Source: Pseudomonadota bacterium
GTDB lineage: Bacteria > Pseudomonadota > Alphaproteobacteria > Rhizobiales > Aestuariivirgaceae
Reading direction: 5' to 3'
DNA: 64,000 nt
NCBI GenBank assembly: GCA_963205315.1
Contig: CAUJIO010000015.1
Coordinates: forward strand, 62,001-126,000
The notes beneath the pieces are model-generated. The model was not told the origin of the DNA and did not search any database. It saw only the letters and a program-made list of their open reading frames with translations. Both the position numbers and the translations under genes were made by a program. Position 1 is the stretch's first letter, and the number at the start of each line of letters is the position of its first letter. Below are positions 51,959-61,451 of this stretch, in pieces.

Positions 51959-54900
51959 TCAGAAATAGAGCGTGGCGGGTTTGGGCGCGCCGCGGCCGAA
52001 CTGGGCCGAGAGCTGGTAGATGGCGACCTGCAGACTGTCGCCGAGCCCCAACGGAGCGCCCCAATCGGTGGTCTGCTGGGCGCCGGTATAGAGAACGCTG
52101 GTGGTGCTCGCGGCGAGCGTCCGTTTCACCGTCACGCCACTCAAGATATCGACCTCGTAGGACTCGGAATCCTCGAAGAGCGGCACTTCGATTGCATCCC
52201 AGCTATCTCCAACGGGTGCGCGGGTGCGGCGCTTCCAGGAGATGGTGAGATCGCCGGGCGTTCGTGCGACCTTCCACAGCTGGCTCACATGGGCCACCGC
52301 GTAGGGCCGCAAACCGATTCCTTTCGGTGTGAATGCGACCTGCGCATAGGACAAATCCGTCAGGTCTTCCGATGCCGGGCCGACCATCCAGTTCCAGGCA
52401 ATGCCGATATCGGTCGAGGCAATGCTCAAGGGCGCTATGTCAGCGTCGAGCATGACGATGCGCGCGCCTGCTGGCGTTGGATTGCCGATTGCGCCCTCCG
52501 TGCCGCGCTGGCCGCGCAGCAGCCGTGTCAGCTTGTAGCGATTGGCGGCGACGAGTTCGGCACCGGAGAACTGCACGATCTCCCAGACACCAAGCGCCCG
52601 CTCGATGGCCAGCGTATTGGCACCGGCGAAGAGCTCCAGATCAGTGACGCTGGTGAGCGTGCCCGAGAGCATGTCCACATAAAGCGCGTTCCCATAGTCG
52701 AAGCGATCTGCAGGTCCGCCATAGAAATCGAAGGCCAGCGTTCCCATGCGCGCCGGGCGGCCGATGGTGTCAAGCAACTTGAACCCGTCGAGCGTCGGAC
52801 TCTTCCAGACGGCGGCCTGGCCATACCATGGCGAGGCATAGATCCCGATGAAGGGGCGATACGCGGGCACATCTTCATCAAGGATCGGCAGATCCATCAG
52901 CGCGACGACTGGCGGCCCGTAGACGGTGGGCGGCGGCAGGGTCACATCGCGCTCAGGCCCGGGCCGTGCGCCATAAATCACGGCGTCGGTCCGCACCGCG
53001 TCGATGATGCGGGCGTCCTGATCGGCGACGGATGCCAGCCGGAACTCCAGCTGCCGTCCGTCATGTTCAACCAGCACCACATCGGTGGGATCGAGCGCCA
53101 GGCGCGACGGCGGCAGCTGGAACTTGGCCGTCTCGCGCTGGACCCACGCTTCCATCAGCGCGCGCCTGCAGCGCATGTCGGCTTCCGCCCCCGCAGCGAC
53201 AATGGGGAAGGACTCCGATGCAATCCGCGCCGTATCGACGGTGATGCGGCGGGCCTCGACGGTGAGCGCCTCATACTTCTTGTCGGGACGGGTCAGCCGC
53301 CACTTGAGGGCCAGCGGCAGTTCGGTTTCCTGAGCACGGACCAGTTCGATATCCTCGTCCTCACGCTTCACCGCCACGAGATCGTCGGACGTGATGGTAG
53401 CGATTGGCGCCATGCCGCGGGGCACGAAGCGGATCACCCCGTCGCTTTCGGTGGCGTCGAATCCGTAGAAGTGGGCAAGAGGTTCAATTGATGACCGCGC
53501 GCTGGCGATCGCCTCGATGGTGTAGCCCGGAACCGATGCCGCCAGCTGGCTCACATCGATGTCGGTGGAATCGAGGCCGCCACGCCGGCACAGCTCGCGC
53601 ACCAATGCGGCAAGACCACTGTCGCCGAGCCTGCCGTTCAGCCAATGGCCGAACTGCCAGTTCTGCCAGTCGCCCCAGATGTCGGAGCGGCCGGGAAAGG
53701 CGGGATAGGGCCTGGCATCCCAGCACCAGATGGCCAGTTCGCCCATGTCGAGCATCGGCCCGCCATAGGTACCGCCCGTCGGATTATGGGTGCTCCAATA
53801 ATGATAGAGCGCCTCAATGTAGCGGCGCTGGATGGCATCGTCGCGGTTCCCCAGCGAATAATTGGGATAGGCGCTTTCCGACGACTTGGGATCGACGAAG
53901 ACATTGGCCTGGTTGGCGCCCTTGTCGACCGCCGGACATCCGGCCTCGGTGAAGCGGATCGGCTTCGACTTCGCCACCCAGGCGGTGGGTGTGCCACTCT
54001 CGACACCTCCTGGCCGATCATGATGGGCATTCGACCACCACCGCCGGATGTCCTTATACCGGAACACCCAGGACTTGCCGTAAGCGCCATCGGTGATCGG
54101 AGTGCGCATCTGTGCGTCACGGTCAGCCTGGGTGGCATAATACCAGTCGTAGCCTTCGCCACCCTCGACGTTGGTTTCGAGATAATCGCGATCATAGATC
54201 GACGGCCAGCCCGCCAAGGCATCGACATGGGAGAAGCCCTCCCGCCAGTCGGCCAATGGCATGTAGTTGTCGATGCCGACGAAGTCGATATTGCTGTCGG
54301 CCCACAGCGGATCGAGATGGAAAAAGACATCGCCCGAGCCGTCCTGCGGATGGTGCCCGAAATACTCTGACCAATCCGCCGCATAGCCGACCTTGGCACC
54401 GCTTCCCAGGATGGCGCTCACATCGGCGGCAAGCACCTTGAGCTTGGCAACCGCCGGATAAGTGGAGGTACTGGAACGGATCTGGGTGAGGCCGCGCAGC
54501 TCCGAGCCGATCAGGAAGGCATCGACGCCCCCTGCCGCCGCACAGAGCTTGGCATAGTGCAGCACCATGCGGCGGTAGCCCCAGTCGGCGCCGCCGGTCC
54601 ATGTCACACTCGTCCCCGACACCGCGTAATCCGAGCCTTGCGCGCTACCGAAGAAGGCATCGACTTGGGCAGCAGCCGAGGTGGTCTTGTCCACCGTTCC
54701 GGCATATCCCGCCGCTGGCGAACAGGTGATACGCCCACGCCAGGGATACTGGGGCTGGCCGATGGCCGCGGCATTGTCCGAGTACGGGTCGGGAAGCGCG
54801 TTACCCTCGGGTACATCCATCAGCAGGAAGGGATAGAAGGTGACGCGGTAGCCCCGCGCCTTCAATTCCTGGATGGCCTGCACCACGGCAAAATCCGCAG

Positions 54901-55876
54901 GCGTTCCCCCGAAGGCCGGTGCGCCGCTGATCTGGCTGACGAGATGGGCCCCCGCCCTCCCGACACCATTCACGCTCCAGGTCTTGGGGCTAGTGACCTT
55001 GGTGGCGGTTTCGACGCCGGGCTTGACCAGACACTGTCCGCAGCGGAGATCCGTGCCGAACCAGGAGACGACCAGCGACACGGATTCGACATTGGGAGAT
55101 GCCGTCTCGAGGGTGTCCAGCGACACCAGCAGATCTGGCTGGCCCGCGCTCGAATTGACGTTCTCGGCGCGGGTGTCAGGGGTCGTGGTGTCGAGGATCT
55201 TCTCGGTGGCATAGACGAACTCGCCAGCTCCCGGAATGAGATTGACAGCGCGAGTGACCTGCTCGGCACTGTCGGAATCGTCGACATGCCGGAACACTTC
55301 GAAGGTCAATTGCGGAATGCGGTTCCCGAATGCTTTGAGCGGCAGATCGTCGAAGACGATGTAAGCAACACCCCGGTAGGCGGGCGCATTGCCGCTGCCC
55401 ATTTTGCTCGCGATCAGTGTATCCGGCTGTTGCGTCTCGGTGCCCTTGTGGAGGCGCCAGACGGCACCCTTGACCTTGAACTCCTTGCCATCCGCCCAGA
55501 TGCGGCCGATCCCGGCGATGGGCCCTTCGCAGAGGGCCACCGCGAACGACGCGAAATAGAGATACTCGGTTGTTTCGACACCTCCACCACCGCCCTTGCC
55601 GCCACCCGAGGTCGTGGTGTGCTTTTCTTCGCGGAAATCGGTGGCCCAGATGATGTTGCCGCCCATCCGGGTCCGGCCATAGACGCGGGGGATGGCAATG
55701 CCCTCGGTCGCCGAGGTGATCTTGATGTCGGAGAGCCGCTGGCCCTCGGCCTTCTGGGTGGGCGTCAGCGCCGACACCAGCAGGCTGTCGACCACCGCGC
55801 CCACGACTGAACCCACGGCGGCACCGATAGGCCCGGCGATAGCGCCGCCCACAACACTCAGAACAACCGAGGCCAT
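51959..55876 (-). CDS. GTA-type tail tip / host-specificity protein with TIM-barrel domain
   Basis: A 1305-residue protein of the gene-transfer-agent gp15 family: a glycine-rich hydrophobic start, a TIM-barrel glycohydrolase-like domain in the middle (DFVGIDNYMPLADWR, RFTEAGCP, and GPMLDMGELAIWCWDARP), and a gpJ-like phage-tail_3 region (ELVRAQETELPLALKWRLTR). It forms the tail hub/tip, and the barrel may trim cell-wall or capsule sugars. Position directly after the NlpC/P60, DUF2163 and DUF2460 genes reproduces the conserved alphaproteobacterial order. Confidence 0.9.
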   Translation of the reverse strand: MASVVLSVVGGAIAGPIGAAVGSVVGAVVDSLLVSALTPTQKAEGQRLSDIKITSATEGIAIPRVYGRTRMGGNIIWATDFREEKHTTTSGGGKGGGGGVETTEYLYFASFAVALCEGPIAGIGRIWADGKEFKVKGAVWRLHKGTETQQPDTLIASKMGSGNAPAYRGVAYIVFDDLPLKAFGNRIPQLTFEVFRHVDDSDSAEQVTRAVNLIPGAGEFVYATEKILDTTTPDTRAENVNSSAGQPDLLVSLDTLETASPNVESVSLVVSWFGTDLRCGQCLVKPGVETATKVTSPKTWSVNGVGRAGAHLVSQISGAPAFGGTPADFAVVQAIQELKARGYRVTFYPFLLMDVPEGNALPDPYSDNAAAIGQPQYPWRGRITCSPAAGYAGTVDKTTSAAAQVDAFFGSAQGSDYAVSGTSVTWTGGADWGYRRMVLHYAKLCAAAGGVDAFLIGSELRGLTQIRSSTSTYPAVAKLKVLAADVSAILGSGAKVGYAADWSEYFGHHPQDGSGDVFFHLDPLWADSNIDFVGIDNYMPLADWREGFSHVDALAGWPSIYDRDYLETNVEGGEGYDWYYATQADRDAQMRTPITDGAYGKSWVFRYKDIRRWWSNAHHDRPGGVESGTPTAWVAKSKPIRFTEAGCPAVDKGANQANVFVDPKSSESAYPNYSLGNRDDAIQRRYIEALYHYWSTHNPTGGTYGGPMLDMGELAIWCWDARPYPAFPGRSDIWGDWQNWQFGHWLNGRLGDSGLAALVRELCRRGGLDSTDIDVSQLAASVPGYTIEAIASARSSIEPLAHFYGFDATESDGVIRFVPRGMAPIATITSDDLVAVKREDEDIELVRAQETELPLALKWRLTRPDKKYEALTVEARRITVDTARIASESFPIVAAGAEADMRCRRALMEAWVQRETAKFQLPPSRLALDPTDVVLVEHDGRQLEFRLASVADQDARIIDAVRTDAVIYGARPGPERDVTLPPPTVYGPPVVALMDLPILDEDVPAYRPFIGIYASPWYGQAAVWKSPTLDGFKLLDTIGRPARMGTLAFDFYGGPADRFDYGNALYVDMLSGTLTSVTDLELFAGANTLAIERALGVWEIVQFSGAELVAANRYKLTRLLRGQRGTEGAIGNPTPAGARIVMLDADIAPLSIASTDIGIAWNWMVGPASEDLTDLSYAQVAFTPKGIGLRPYAVAHVSQLWKVARTPGDLTISWKRRTRAPVGDSWDAIEVPLFEDSESYEVDILSGVTVKRTLAASTTSVLYTGAQQTTDWGAPLGLGDSLQVAIYQLSAQFGRGAPKPATLYF

Positions 55877-55879
55877 GGT

Positions 55880-56347
55880 TCAGGGGATCGTCTGGGGAAA
55901 GAGGAAAGCAAAGGCAGTCCGGCGCTGCCAAATTCGATCGAAGGGAACCGTCACGACGCCCTGCCGTTCGATGGCATGAATGAAGGTGCCCTCCTCGATC
56001 AGTACGCCGCAATGCTTGGCTGGACCGTCGCGCCGCATGCGGAAGAGCAGCAAGGTGCCCGGCCCGGCGTTCATGGGATCGATCTCGATCAGGAACGGGC
56101 GCACGAAGTCCGCGAAGGTCTCGCGCGACCCCACCTCGCCCCAATCGCGGGAATAGGCTGGACGCTTCGCAGGTTCTTCGCCCACCAGGTCGCGCCAGAT
56201 GCCACGGGCGAGGCCGGCGCAATCGCAGCCCACGCCCCTCACACTCGCCTGATCGTGATAGGGTGTACCGAGCCACGCGCGTGCGATCGCGATCACCCGC
56301 GCCGGATCGGCCGCAGCAAAGACTTGAGTGCCGGCCATGTCCATCAC
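55880..56347 (-). CDS. NlpC/P60 family tail peptidase (GTA gp14 type)
   Basis: A 155-residue cysteine peptidase with nucleophile Cys43 in GVGCDCAGL and probable histidine His112 in AKHCGV. Such tail proteins open a hole in peptidoglycan during DNA entry. It starts with GTG at 56347, overlapping the preceding stop; ATG codons at 56344 and 56338 are alternatives. Confidence 0.88.
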   Translation of the reverse strand: MMDMAGTQVFAAADPARVIAIARAWLGTPYHDQASVRGVGCDCAGLARGIWRDLVGEEPAKRPAYSRDWGEVGSRETFADFVRPFLIEIDPMNAGPGTLLLFRMRRDGPAKHCGVLIEEGTFIHAIERQGVVTVPFDRIWQRRTAFAFLFPQTIP

Positions 56348-57228
56348 AGCGGGTTCCCGGAATTGGCGTCGCCCTTGCTCGGGTAGCGGAGCACTGTGTC
56401 GTCACCGGGCATGTGGGGAAAGCCTCTGAAGTTGACGGCGTTCGCGAACTTGGCTTTGCAGGTCTTGAACTGCTTGTCGCAGCCAGCGTGAATGGTAAAG
56501 CTGTCGCCAATGCCGATCGCGCGCACCGGCGCTTCGAACAGCTCGAGGGTCGCAACGCCAGAGACACGCGAATGGCGCGAAACTTCCGCCATGCGTCCGG
56601 CATTGGCGCCGCTGGTCCACGCGACATAGCCCAGCTCAAACCATTCTGCCGCGAAGCCCGAGAGGCCCGAAGCCTTGAAGCGGCGGTCGGCAGTGACCGC
56701 CGTGACGGTACCCGTGCCCTTGTATGAGCCAGCGTCGAGATTGATGCCGCAGCGTGTGTCGCCAAGCGCCGCGTCGCAATAATATTGGAACGTGCGCCCC
56801 ACGGTCTGGTTCAGCATGTGGCTAAGCGAGCGCACTTCGGCAACAAAGGCGGCCTTGCCGCGGCGCACCTGCCCGATATTGCCGCGGCGCATGAGCACAT
56901 TCTGCGTCACATCCGCCCAGTTGACACGCCGGACTTCGATCCGGGCATTGTCCCAGCGGCCATCGAGGATATCGGTCTCGGTGATGCGGCCGGAAGACAG
57001 CACCCCTTCCGCATCTTGCGCATCGACCGACAGATCGGAATTGGCACGCAGTTCCGAAGCGGCAAAACCCGAATCCGGTTCATAGACAATTCCTGCCATG
57101 GTGAGCGCCCGGTCGTGATCGGTGAAGCCGAAGACCACGCCATCCGTGCGCTCAACCTTCCAGCACCAGCACAGTGTGGTGACGCCCGTATCGAGATGGG
57201 CTTGCAACGTCGGCGGCAGTGATTTCAC
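56344..57228 (-). CDS. DUF2163 baseplate/tail hub protein (GTA gp13 type)
   Basis: A 294-residue tail protein: LQAHLDTGVTTLCWCWKV at the start, GFTDHDRALT, and conserved cysteines towards the end (GCDKQFKTCKAKF). The start is a GTG at 57228, overlapping the preceding stop (GTGA); the open frame upstream belongs to another gene. The family is a hub component in alphaproteobacterial phages and gene transfer agents. Confidence 0.88.
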   Translation of the reverse strand: MKSLPPTLQAHLDTGVTTLCWCWKVERTDGVVFGFTDHDRALTMAGIVYEPDSGFAASELRANSDLSVDAQDAEGVLSSGRITETDILDGRWDNARIEVRRVNWADVTQNVLMRRGNIGQVRRGKAAFVAEVRSLSHMLNQTVGRTFQYYCDAALGDTRCGINLDAGSYKGTGTVTAVTADRRFKASGLSGFAAEWFELGYVAWTSGANAGRMAEVSRHSRVSGVATLELFEAPVRAIGIGDSFTIHAGCDKQFKTCKAKFANAVNFRGFPHMPGDDTVLRYPSKGDANSGNPL

Positions 57229-57851
57229 AATCTGATTTCCACGAGCGGAATGGAGGCAATAGATCCCAGGCGCTCGATGTCGAGGGTCACATCCAGCTGA
57301 TCGCTGTCGAAGCGCACGGGGACGTCGAATTCGAAGCCCGCCGCTACCGACGCACCGTTTGCGGGCGGAACCGTGAAGGTCACGATGCCGGTTGTCGTCT
57401 CGACCGACCAGCCCGAGGGCTGCGCCACGCCGCCGACCGCCACGAGCACGGTCCCCGCCACCGGCTTGTTGATCACCCGCACATAAGACTGCAGACCCGA
57501 GGCGTAGGTCTTGACGAGTTGGAACGCCGTCACCGTCCCATTGCCTTGGCCAATAAGCTGGTCGGTGGCCGCTGGCGTCTGCGACGGCAGGCAGGACTTG
57601 TAATCCGCCCAATCCTTCCAGCGGAAGCCGCGCAGCCGTGCCAGCCGGGCCTCATAGAAGGCGATGACGGCGGCGAGATCGTCGGCCTTGCGGATACCGT
57701 AGGAGGCATCATAGCGCCGCCGCGAGTTGGCCCAGGGTGTATTGCGCTCTTCGCGCCCCGAGGCGAGCTCGACAATGCGGGTGCGGCGTTCGGGCCCGCC
57801 TCGCGCGCCCCGGCTGATGTTGTCGGGAAAGCGCACCTCATCGAAAGCCAT
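57225..57851 (-). CDS. DUF2460 distal tail protein (GTA gp12 type)
   Basis: A 208-residue protein of the DUF2460 family, recognised from FDEVRFPDNISRGARGGPER at the start, RRYDASYGIRKADDLAAVIAF-like middle and GFRWKDWADYKS. It forms the distal tail ring that joins tube and hub. It is two bases from the tape-measure stop. Confidence 0.88.
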   Translation of the reverse strand: MAFDEVRFPDNISRGARGGPERRTRIVELASGREERNTPWANSRRRYDASYGIRKADDLAAVIAFYEARLARLRGFRWKDWADYKSCLPSQTPAATDQLIGQGNGTVTAFQLVKTYASGLQSYVRVINKPVAGTVLVAVGGVAQPSGWSVETTTGIVTFTVPPANGASVAAGFEFDVPVRFDSDQLDVTLDIERLGSIASIPLVEIRL

Positions 57852-57853
57852 GT

Positions 57854-59797
57854 TCAGAGACCTCGTGAACCAAAGGACACGGCACGCGCGATGTCGGCGG
57901 CAACCTGCGTGCGTGCACGTCGGAAGTTCTCGATGTCAGGCGTTGCGATGTTGATGGTGACCGATCGGCCGCTGCCGTAGTCGCGCGTTTCCCTGCGGTT
58001 CAGGACGCGCTCGCCCCGCTGCAGGATAGCGGGAACCTCGTCAGGCCCAAGCCCGATCATGCCGCCGCCGTGCAGCCGAGGTGCTCCGGCAAAGGCAAGG
58101 GCTGGAACCGTGCGCATGGCCGATGTTCCGCCGACTGTGCCGCCCCGATGAAAGATTCCGGCGAGAATATTGCCGATCCCGCTTCCGCCACCGAAGCCTC
58201 CGAGCAGGCCGCCGAGCATCTTGGCCAAGGGTGCCAGCACCGCCTGTTGCACCGCCAGCCGTGCCAGGTCGGCCAGCATCGAGGTGACGAGCGAGGCGAA
58301 ATTGACCTTGCCGGTCCGCACGAATTCGCCGACCGCATCGGCCGCCGACGAAAAGGCGCTGCTGATTGCTTCCTTGATGAGATCGGCAGCAGTACCTGCC
58401 TTGTCGACGAAGTCCTTGAGAAAGTCGATCGACGCGCCGAAGAGCCCCTTGTCCTCTTTCTCCACCTTCTGAAGGGCGATCTTGGCGCGGATCAGCTCTT
58501 CGATCTCGGCCCGCTCTTCGTCGGTGGCACCCGCCATCTGTCCCCGGAGCCGGATCAGTTCCTTCTGCACCGGGTCCTGGGTCTCTCCGATCTCAACTTC
58601 CTCTTTGAGGCTCGCGATCAGATCGGTGACGGCCTCGTGCTGGCGTTCGGTTTCGGCGGCAGCACGAGCGGCAGCCGCACGACGGGCAGAAGCCGCCTCC
58701 CGTCCGGCGGCAGTGGCATCCTTGCGCGCCTGAGTTTCGGCGAATATCCGATGCACAGTGGCGGCAATGGCCTGTCCCTCTTCGGACGCCGCATCGACAT
58801 TGGCCTTGCGCAATTCCTTTTCGATGCGAAGCTGCTCCTCGGTCTTGGAGAGCGCATCGAGCTCCGCCTGCAAAGACGTCAGCACCCCTTGCGCCGGTAC
58901 GTTGGCCGAGAACTCCTGGCCAATGGCCGAGGCTTCCGAGTTGGCCTTGGCGATCGCCTGCCCGAGTGCTGCGAACCTGTTAGCCAGGGTTTCGGTGACG
59001 GGAATGCCGGTCTCGCGGAATACCTGCATCAACAGGTCATGAATGTGCTGGGCATCAGCGGCCGTCGCCGTATTGGCCTTCAGCGCGTCCTGGAGATCCC
59101 AGATGGCACGCTGCAGACTGGCGACCGAGTCGATGGCGCCGATGCCTTCGAGAATGGCGTAGGTGTCGAAGATGTCGCCCTGGGCGGCATCGAAGCCCTG
59201 CATGGCCTCGCTCCAGGCCCGCCCGATCGCCGCTACCCGGGCATCTGCCAGCTCTGCCGATTGATTGGCCCGGTCGATCTCTTGCGCGTAGCGCTGAACC
59301 TGCGGCAGCGCCTCGCCATATTTCTCGGCGATGCGGCCGATGATGTCTTCCTGCTCCTTGAGTGTCTTGTTGGCATCCTCGCCGGACCCCGCAATCGCCG
59401 AGAACAGATAGCCCGCCGCTGCCGTTGCCGCCGAGAAGCCGAGCAAGGCAAGGTTCAAGGGATTGGTCAGAAAGGTGATGAGCCCGGTCCCGACCGCGCG
59501 AAGCGCTCCGAGGACGCCGGTACCCGGCCCGAACATCTGCACGATCTGCGAGCCCTGCTGCAGCATGATGGTGAACGGGTTCTGCCCGGAGGCGAGGCTG
59601 ACGCCGATGTCGCTCAGCTGATAGTGGAGATTGGTCAGCTGCTGCGAGCTGAGATGGACGGCCTTGCCGGCATTCGCAGCACCGGTGCCGATCGACCCCA
59701 GTGCCTGGTTGCCAGAGGCCCCCAATTCGGCCAGTTCCGCCTTGAACTGGCCGCCATCGACAACCGACAGCCTGACTGAGACCTTGCGTTCAGCCAT
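57854..59797 (-). CDS. Phage tail tape measure protein
   Basis: A 647-residue protein that sets tail length. It has an N-terminal region starting VRLSVVDGGQFKAEL, a hydrophobic membrane-like pair near residues 95-135, a long helical coiled-coil middle (AAAAR/ERQ-rich) and a glycine-rich tail. This architecture and its position after the tail chaperone genes identify it. It is short for a siphovirus, so the tail should be short too. The ATG overlaps the chaperone extension by eight bases. Confidence 0.88.
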   Translation of the reverse strand: MAERKVSVRLSVVDGGQFKAELAELGASGNQALGSIGTGAANAGKAVHLSSQQLTNLHYQLSDIGVSLASGQNPFTIMLQQGSQIVQMFGPGTGVLGALRAVGTGLITFLTNPLNLALLGFSAATAAAGYLFSAIAGSGEDANKTLKEQEDIIGRIAEKYGEALPQVQRYAQEIDRANQSAELADARVAAIGRAWSEAMQGFDAAQGDIFDTYAILEGIGAIDSVASLQRAIWDLQDALKANTATAADAQHIHDLLMQVFRETGIPVTETLANRFAALGQAIAKANSEASAIGQEFSANVPAQGVLTSLQAELDALSKTEEQLRIEKELRKANVDAASEEGQAIAATVHRIFAETQARKDATAAGREAASARRAAAARAAAETERQHEAVTDLIASLKEEVEIGETQDPVQKELIRLRGQMAGATDEERAEIEELIRAKIALQKVEKEDKGLFGASIDFLKDFVDKAGTAADLIKEAISSAFSSAADAVGEFVRTGKVNFASLVTSMLADLARLAVQQAVLAPLAKMLGGLLGGFGGGSGIGNILAGIFHRGGTVGGTSAMRTVPALAFAGAPRLHGGGMIGLGPDEVPAILQRGERVLNRRETRDYGSGRSVTINIATPDIENFRRARTQVAADIARAVSFGSRGL

Positions 59798-60092
59798 TGT
59801 CTCTATCCAGAGAAGCCAAGAGAGTTTGATTGAGTCCGCGCACGGCAGCCGCCTCGATCACCGGCAGCAGTTCCGCGGCGATCAGGAGATCGACCGCCAG
59901 CGCTGCCGCCAGCGCCAATGCTGCCGACAGGTCCCAGCCGAGGATAGCGCCAGCAGGTGCCACACGAAGCTGCCCACCCATGCGCAATGCCACATCCCAG
60001 ACCTGCCAGCCTTCTAAGGTTTCGGGTGCATTCAGATTTACGGGGCAGTCGGGACACTTTCGCCTGCAGGCCGTGCAATATGAGGCGCCCCC
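59790..60092 (-). CDS. Tail assembly chaperone extension (gpT-like), reached by -1 frameshift
   Basis: This frame has no ATG upstream of its first conserved part and lies in the -1 phase relative to the preceding chaperone gene. It encodes a CxxC-x3-CxxC zinc-ribbon-like segment (CTACRRKCPDC), NAPETLEGWQVWDVA, and a hydrophobic helical tail, like the T part of lambda gpGT. The likely product is a G-T fusion made by ribosomal slippage in the overlap 60038-60092. A G-run (G GGG GCG, 60092-60086) is a possible but not ideal slippery site. The exact start shown is the proposed slip point. Confidence 0.65.
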   Translation of the reverse strand, partial: GGASYCTACRRKCPDCPVNLNAPETLEGWQVWDVALRMGGQLRVAPAGAILGWDLSAALALAAALAVDLLIAAELLPVIEAAAVRGLNQTLLASLDRDNG

Positions 60093-60466
60093 GCCGAAGT
60101 GCCATTCGGCAAGGGCGCGAAGACGTTTTTTTCTGAGTCCAGCCTCAGCCAGGGGCCAATGTAGTGCGCCTCGAAGGCGCGATAGAGGGGAAACACATCC
60201 ATGAGGGCGGAAGCGGCCTCGGGACTGACCGGCAACTCCCTGCCAGCTTCATCACCGACCCCCTCCCATTCGGTGATTACGCGCGAGGCCACCGCCTTGG
60301 CAAAGCGGAGCGCCTGTTCGGGCGGTGACAATGCTTCAGCGTCCTGCAGGGAGAGGTCACCGCGCAGGCTGATCAGGATGGCGGAGGTGAGCGGCAGGGT
60401 CAGAACTCTGACATCGTGACCGAGATCGATCCACTTGGGATCGCGCGAGAGATTGAGGCGAAGCAT
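60038..60466 (-). CDS. Tail assembly chaperone (gpG-like)
   Basis: A 142-residue soluble protein encoded between tail tube and tape measure, the standard place of the G chaperone that coats the tape measure. It starts TATG/ATG-coupled to the tube gene (TGATG) and ends at TAA 60038-60040, while the -1 frame continues open into the T-like extension. The family is inferred from position, size and the frame overlap. Confidence 0.75.
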   Translation of the reverse strand: MLRLNLSRDPKWIDLGHDVRVLTLPLTSAILISLRGDLSLQDAEALSPPEQALRFAKAVASRVITEWEGVGDEAGRELPVSPEAASALMDVFPLYRAFEAHYIGPWLRLDSEKNVFAPLPNGTSAGAPHIARPAGESVPTAP

Positions 60467-61425
60467 CAGGCCACCGTCGTGTTGTTGTAGTTCGTAACGT
60501 CATTGACCAGCACAGCAGAGCACATCGCCTGCAGCGTGGAATCGTAGGCCGCAGCCCACGCAAATGTCGCCTGCACGCCCTGTGGCCCGTTGACGGCGAG
60601 GCGCGGCTTGGGGAGATGGACCTTGGGGATCGTCAGCGTGAAGGACTTAGACGCCGAGATCGTGAAGGAGAGATCAAGCGCGCAAGGGGTACCGTTCACC
60701 GCATCGGTCAGAAGAGTCTGATCGGCGAAACGCGCGACAATCTGGCCGTTGAGCGCCGCCTGGGACGGGTCGGCACCATCGATCTTGCCGTCGCTCCGGA
60801 TGGTTTCGATGCGATCGAGATTGTTGCTGTAGGTCACTTCCGCCGACACGATGTTGGCGAGCGATACGCTGTTCCGCTTGATGGCGCCGTTGAACTGGCC
60901 GAAGCGCTCCAGTGTATAGGCATTGAGCACCCCCGCAAGTGAAGCAACGCCAACCGCTTCGCCCTGGGCGATCAGTCCGGCGGTGGCGGTCAGAAGGCCG
61001 CCGCGCCGCATCTGCCATGACAGGGTGTTCACCATCACCCCCGACAGCATCGAATAATAGGGAACCTCCGGCATGCCGATTTCGACCGAAAGCGATGGCA
61101 GGCTCCACGATCCCGACTTGAACGTATGGGTCTTGGGCGTCGTTCCGGTCGTGATGGGAGCCCCGAACGCACCTTTCAGCCACACGCCCCAGGCGCGAAG
61201 ATCGACAGGGACCACGATATCGCCGTCCGCCGTGATCACGTCCTTGACCGGCGGCTGCGGATCGCGGCCATACCCCAGAAGTTCCGATGCCAGAAGCGGC
61301 TGCTCGCTGCCAAGCGTCGACGAGGCAAAGGGCATCTGCCAGAACTGACCGGCGGCGGGCGGTGTCCCATAGGTCGTTTCGAATGCGGCAGCCAGCACCG
61401 ACCGCGCGCCTTGTGCACGTGCCAT
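60466..61425 (-). CDS. Phage major tail tube protein
   Basis: A 319-residue beta-rich protein beginning RSVLAAAFETTYGTPPAAGQ and containing PVDLRAWGVWLKGAFG, which fit the major tail tube family of lambda-like siphophages. GGAGG lies six bases before the ATG. Its C-terminal 60 residues could be an Ig-like or extra domain. Subunits stack as rings to make the tail tube. Confidence 0.82.
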   Translation of the reverse strand: MARAQGARSVLAAAFETTYGTPPAAGQFWQMPFASSTLGSEQPLLASELLGYGRDPQPPVKDVITADGDIVVPVDLRAWGVWLKGAFGAPITTGTTPKTHTFKSGSWSLPSLSVEIGMPEVPYYSMLSGVMVNTLSWQMRRGGLLTATAGLIAQGEAVGVASLAGVLNAYTLERFGQFNGAIKRNSVSLANIVSAEVTYSNNLDRIETIRSDGKIDGADPSQAALNGQIVARFADQTLLTDAVNGTPCALDLSFTISASKSFTLTIPKVHLPKPRLAVNGPQGVQATFAWAAAYDSTLQAMCSAVLVNDVTNYNNTTVA

Positions 61426-61451
61426 GCAGTTCCTCCATTAAGGTGTTGAAA

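Noticed and set aside
58070-59779. Long plus-strand open frame opposite the tape measure gene
   Set aside because: It lacks any domain and mirrors the high-GC minus-strand gene; the tape measure protein is clear on the other strand.
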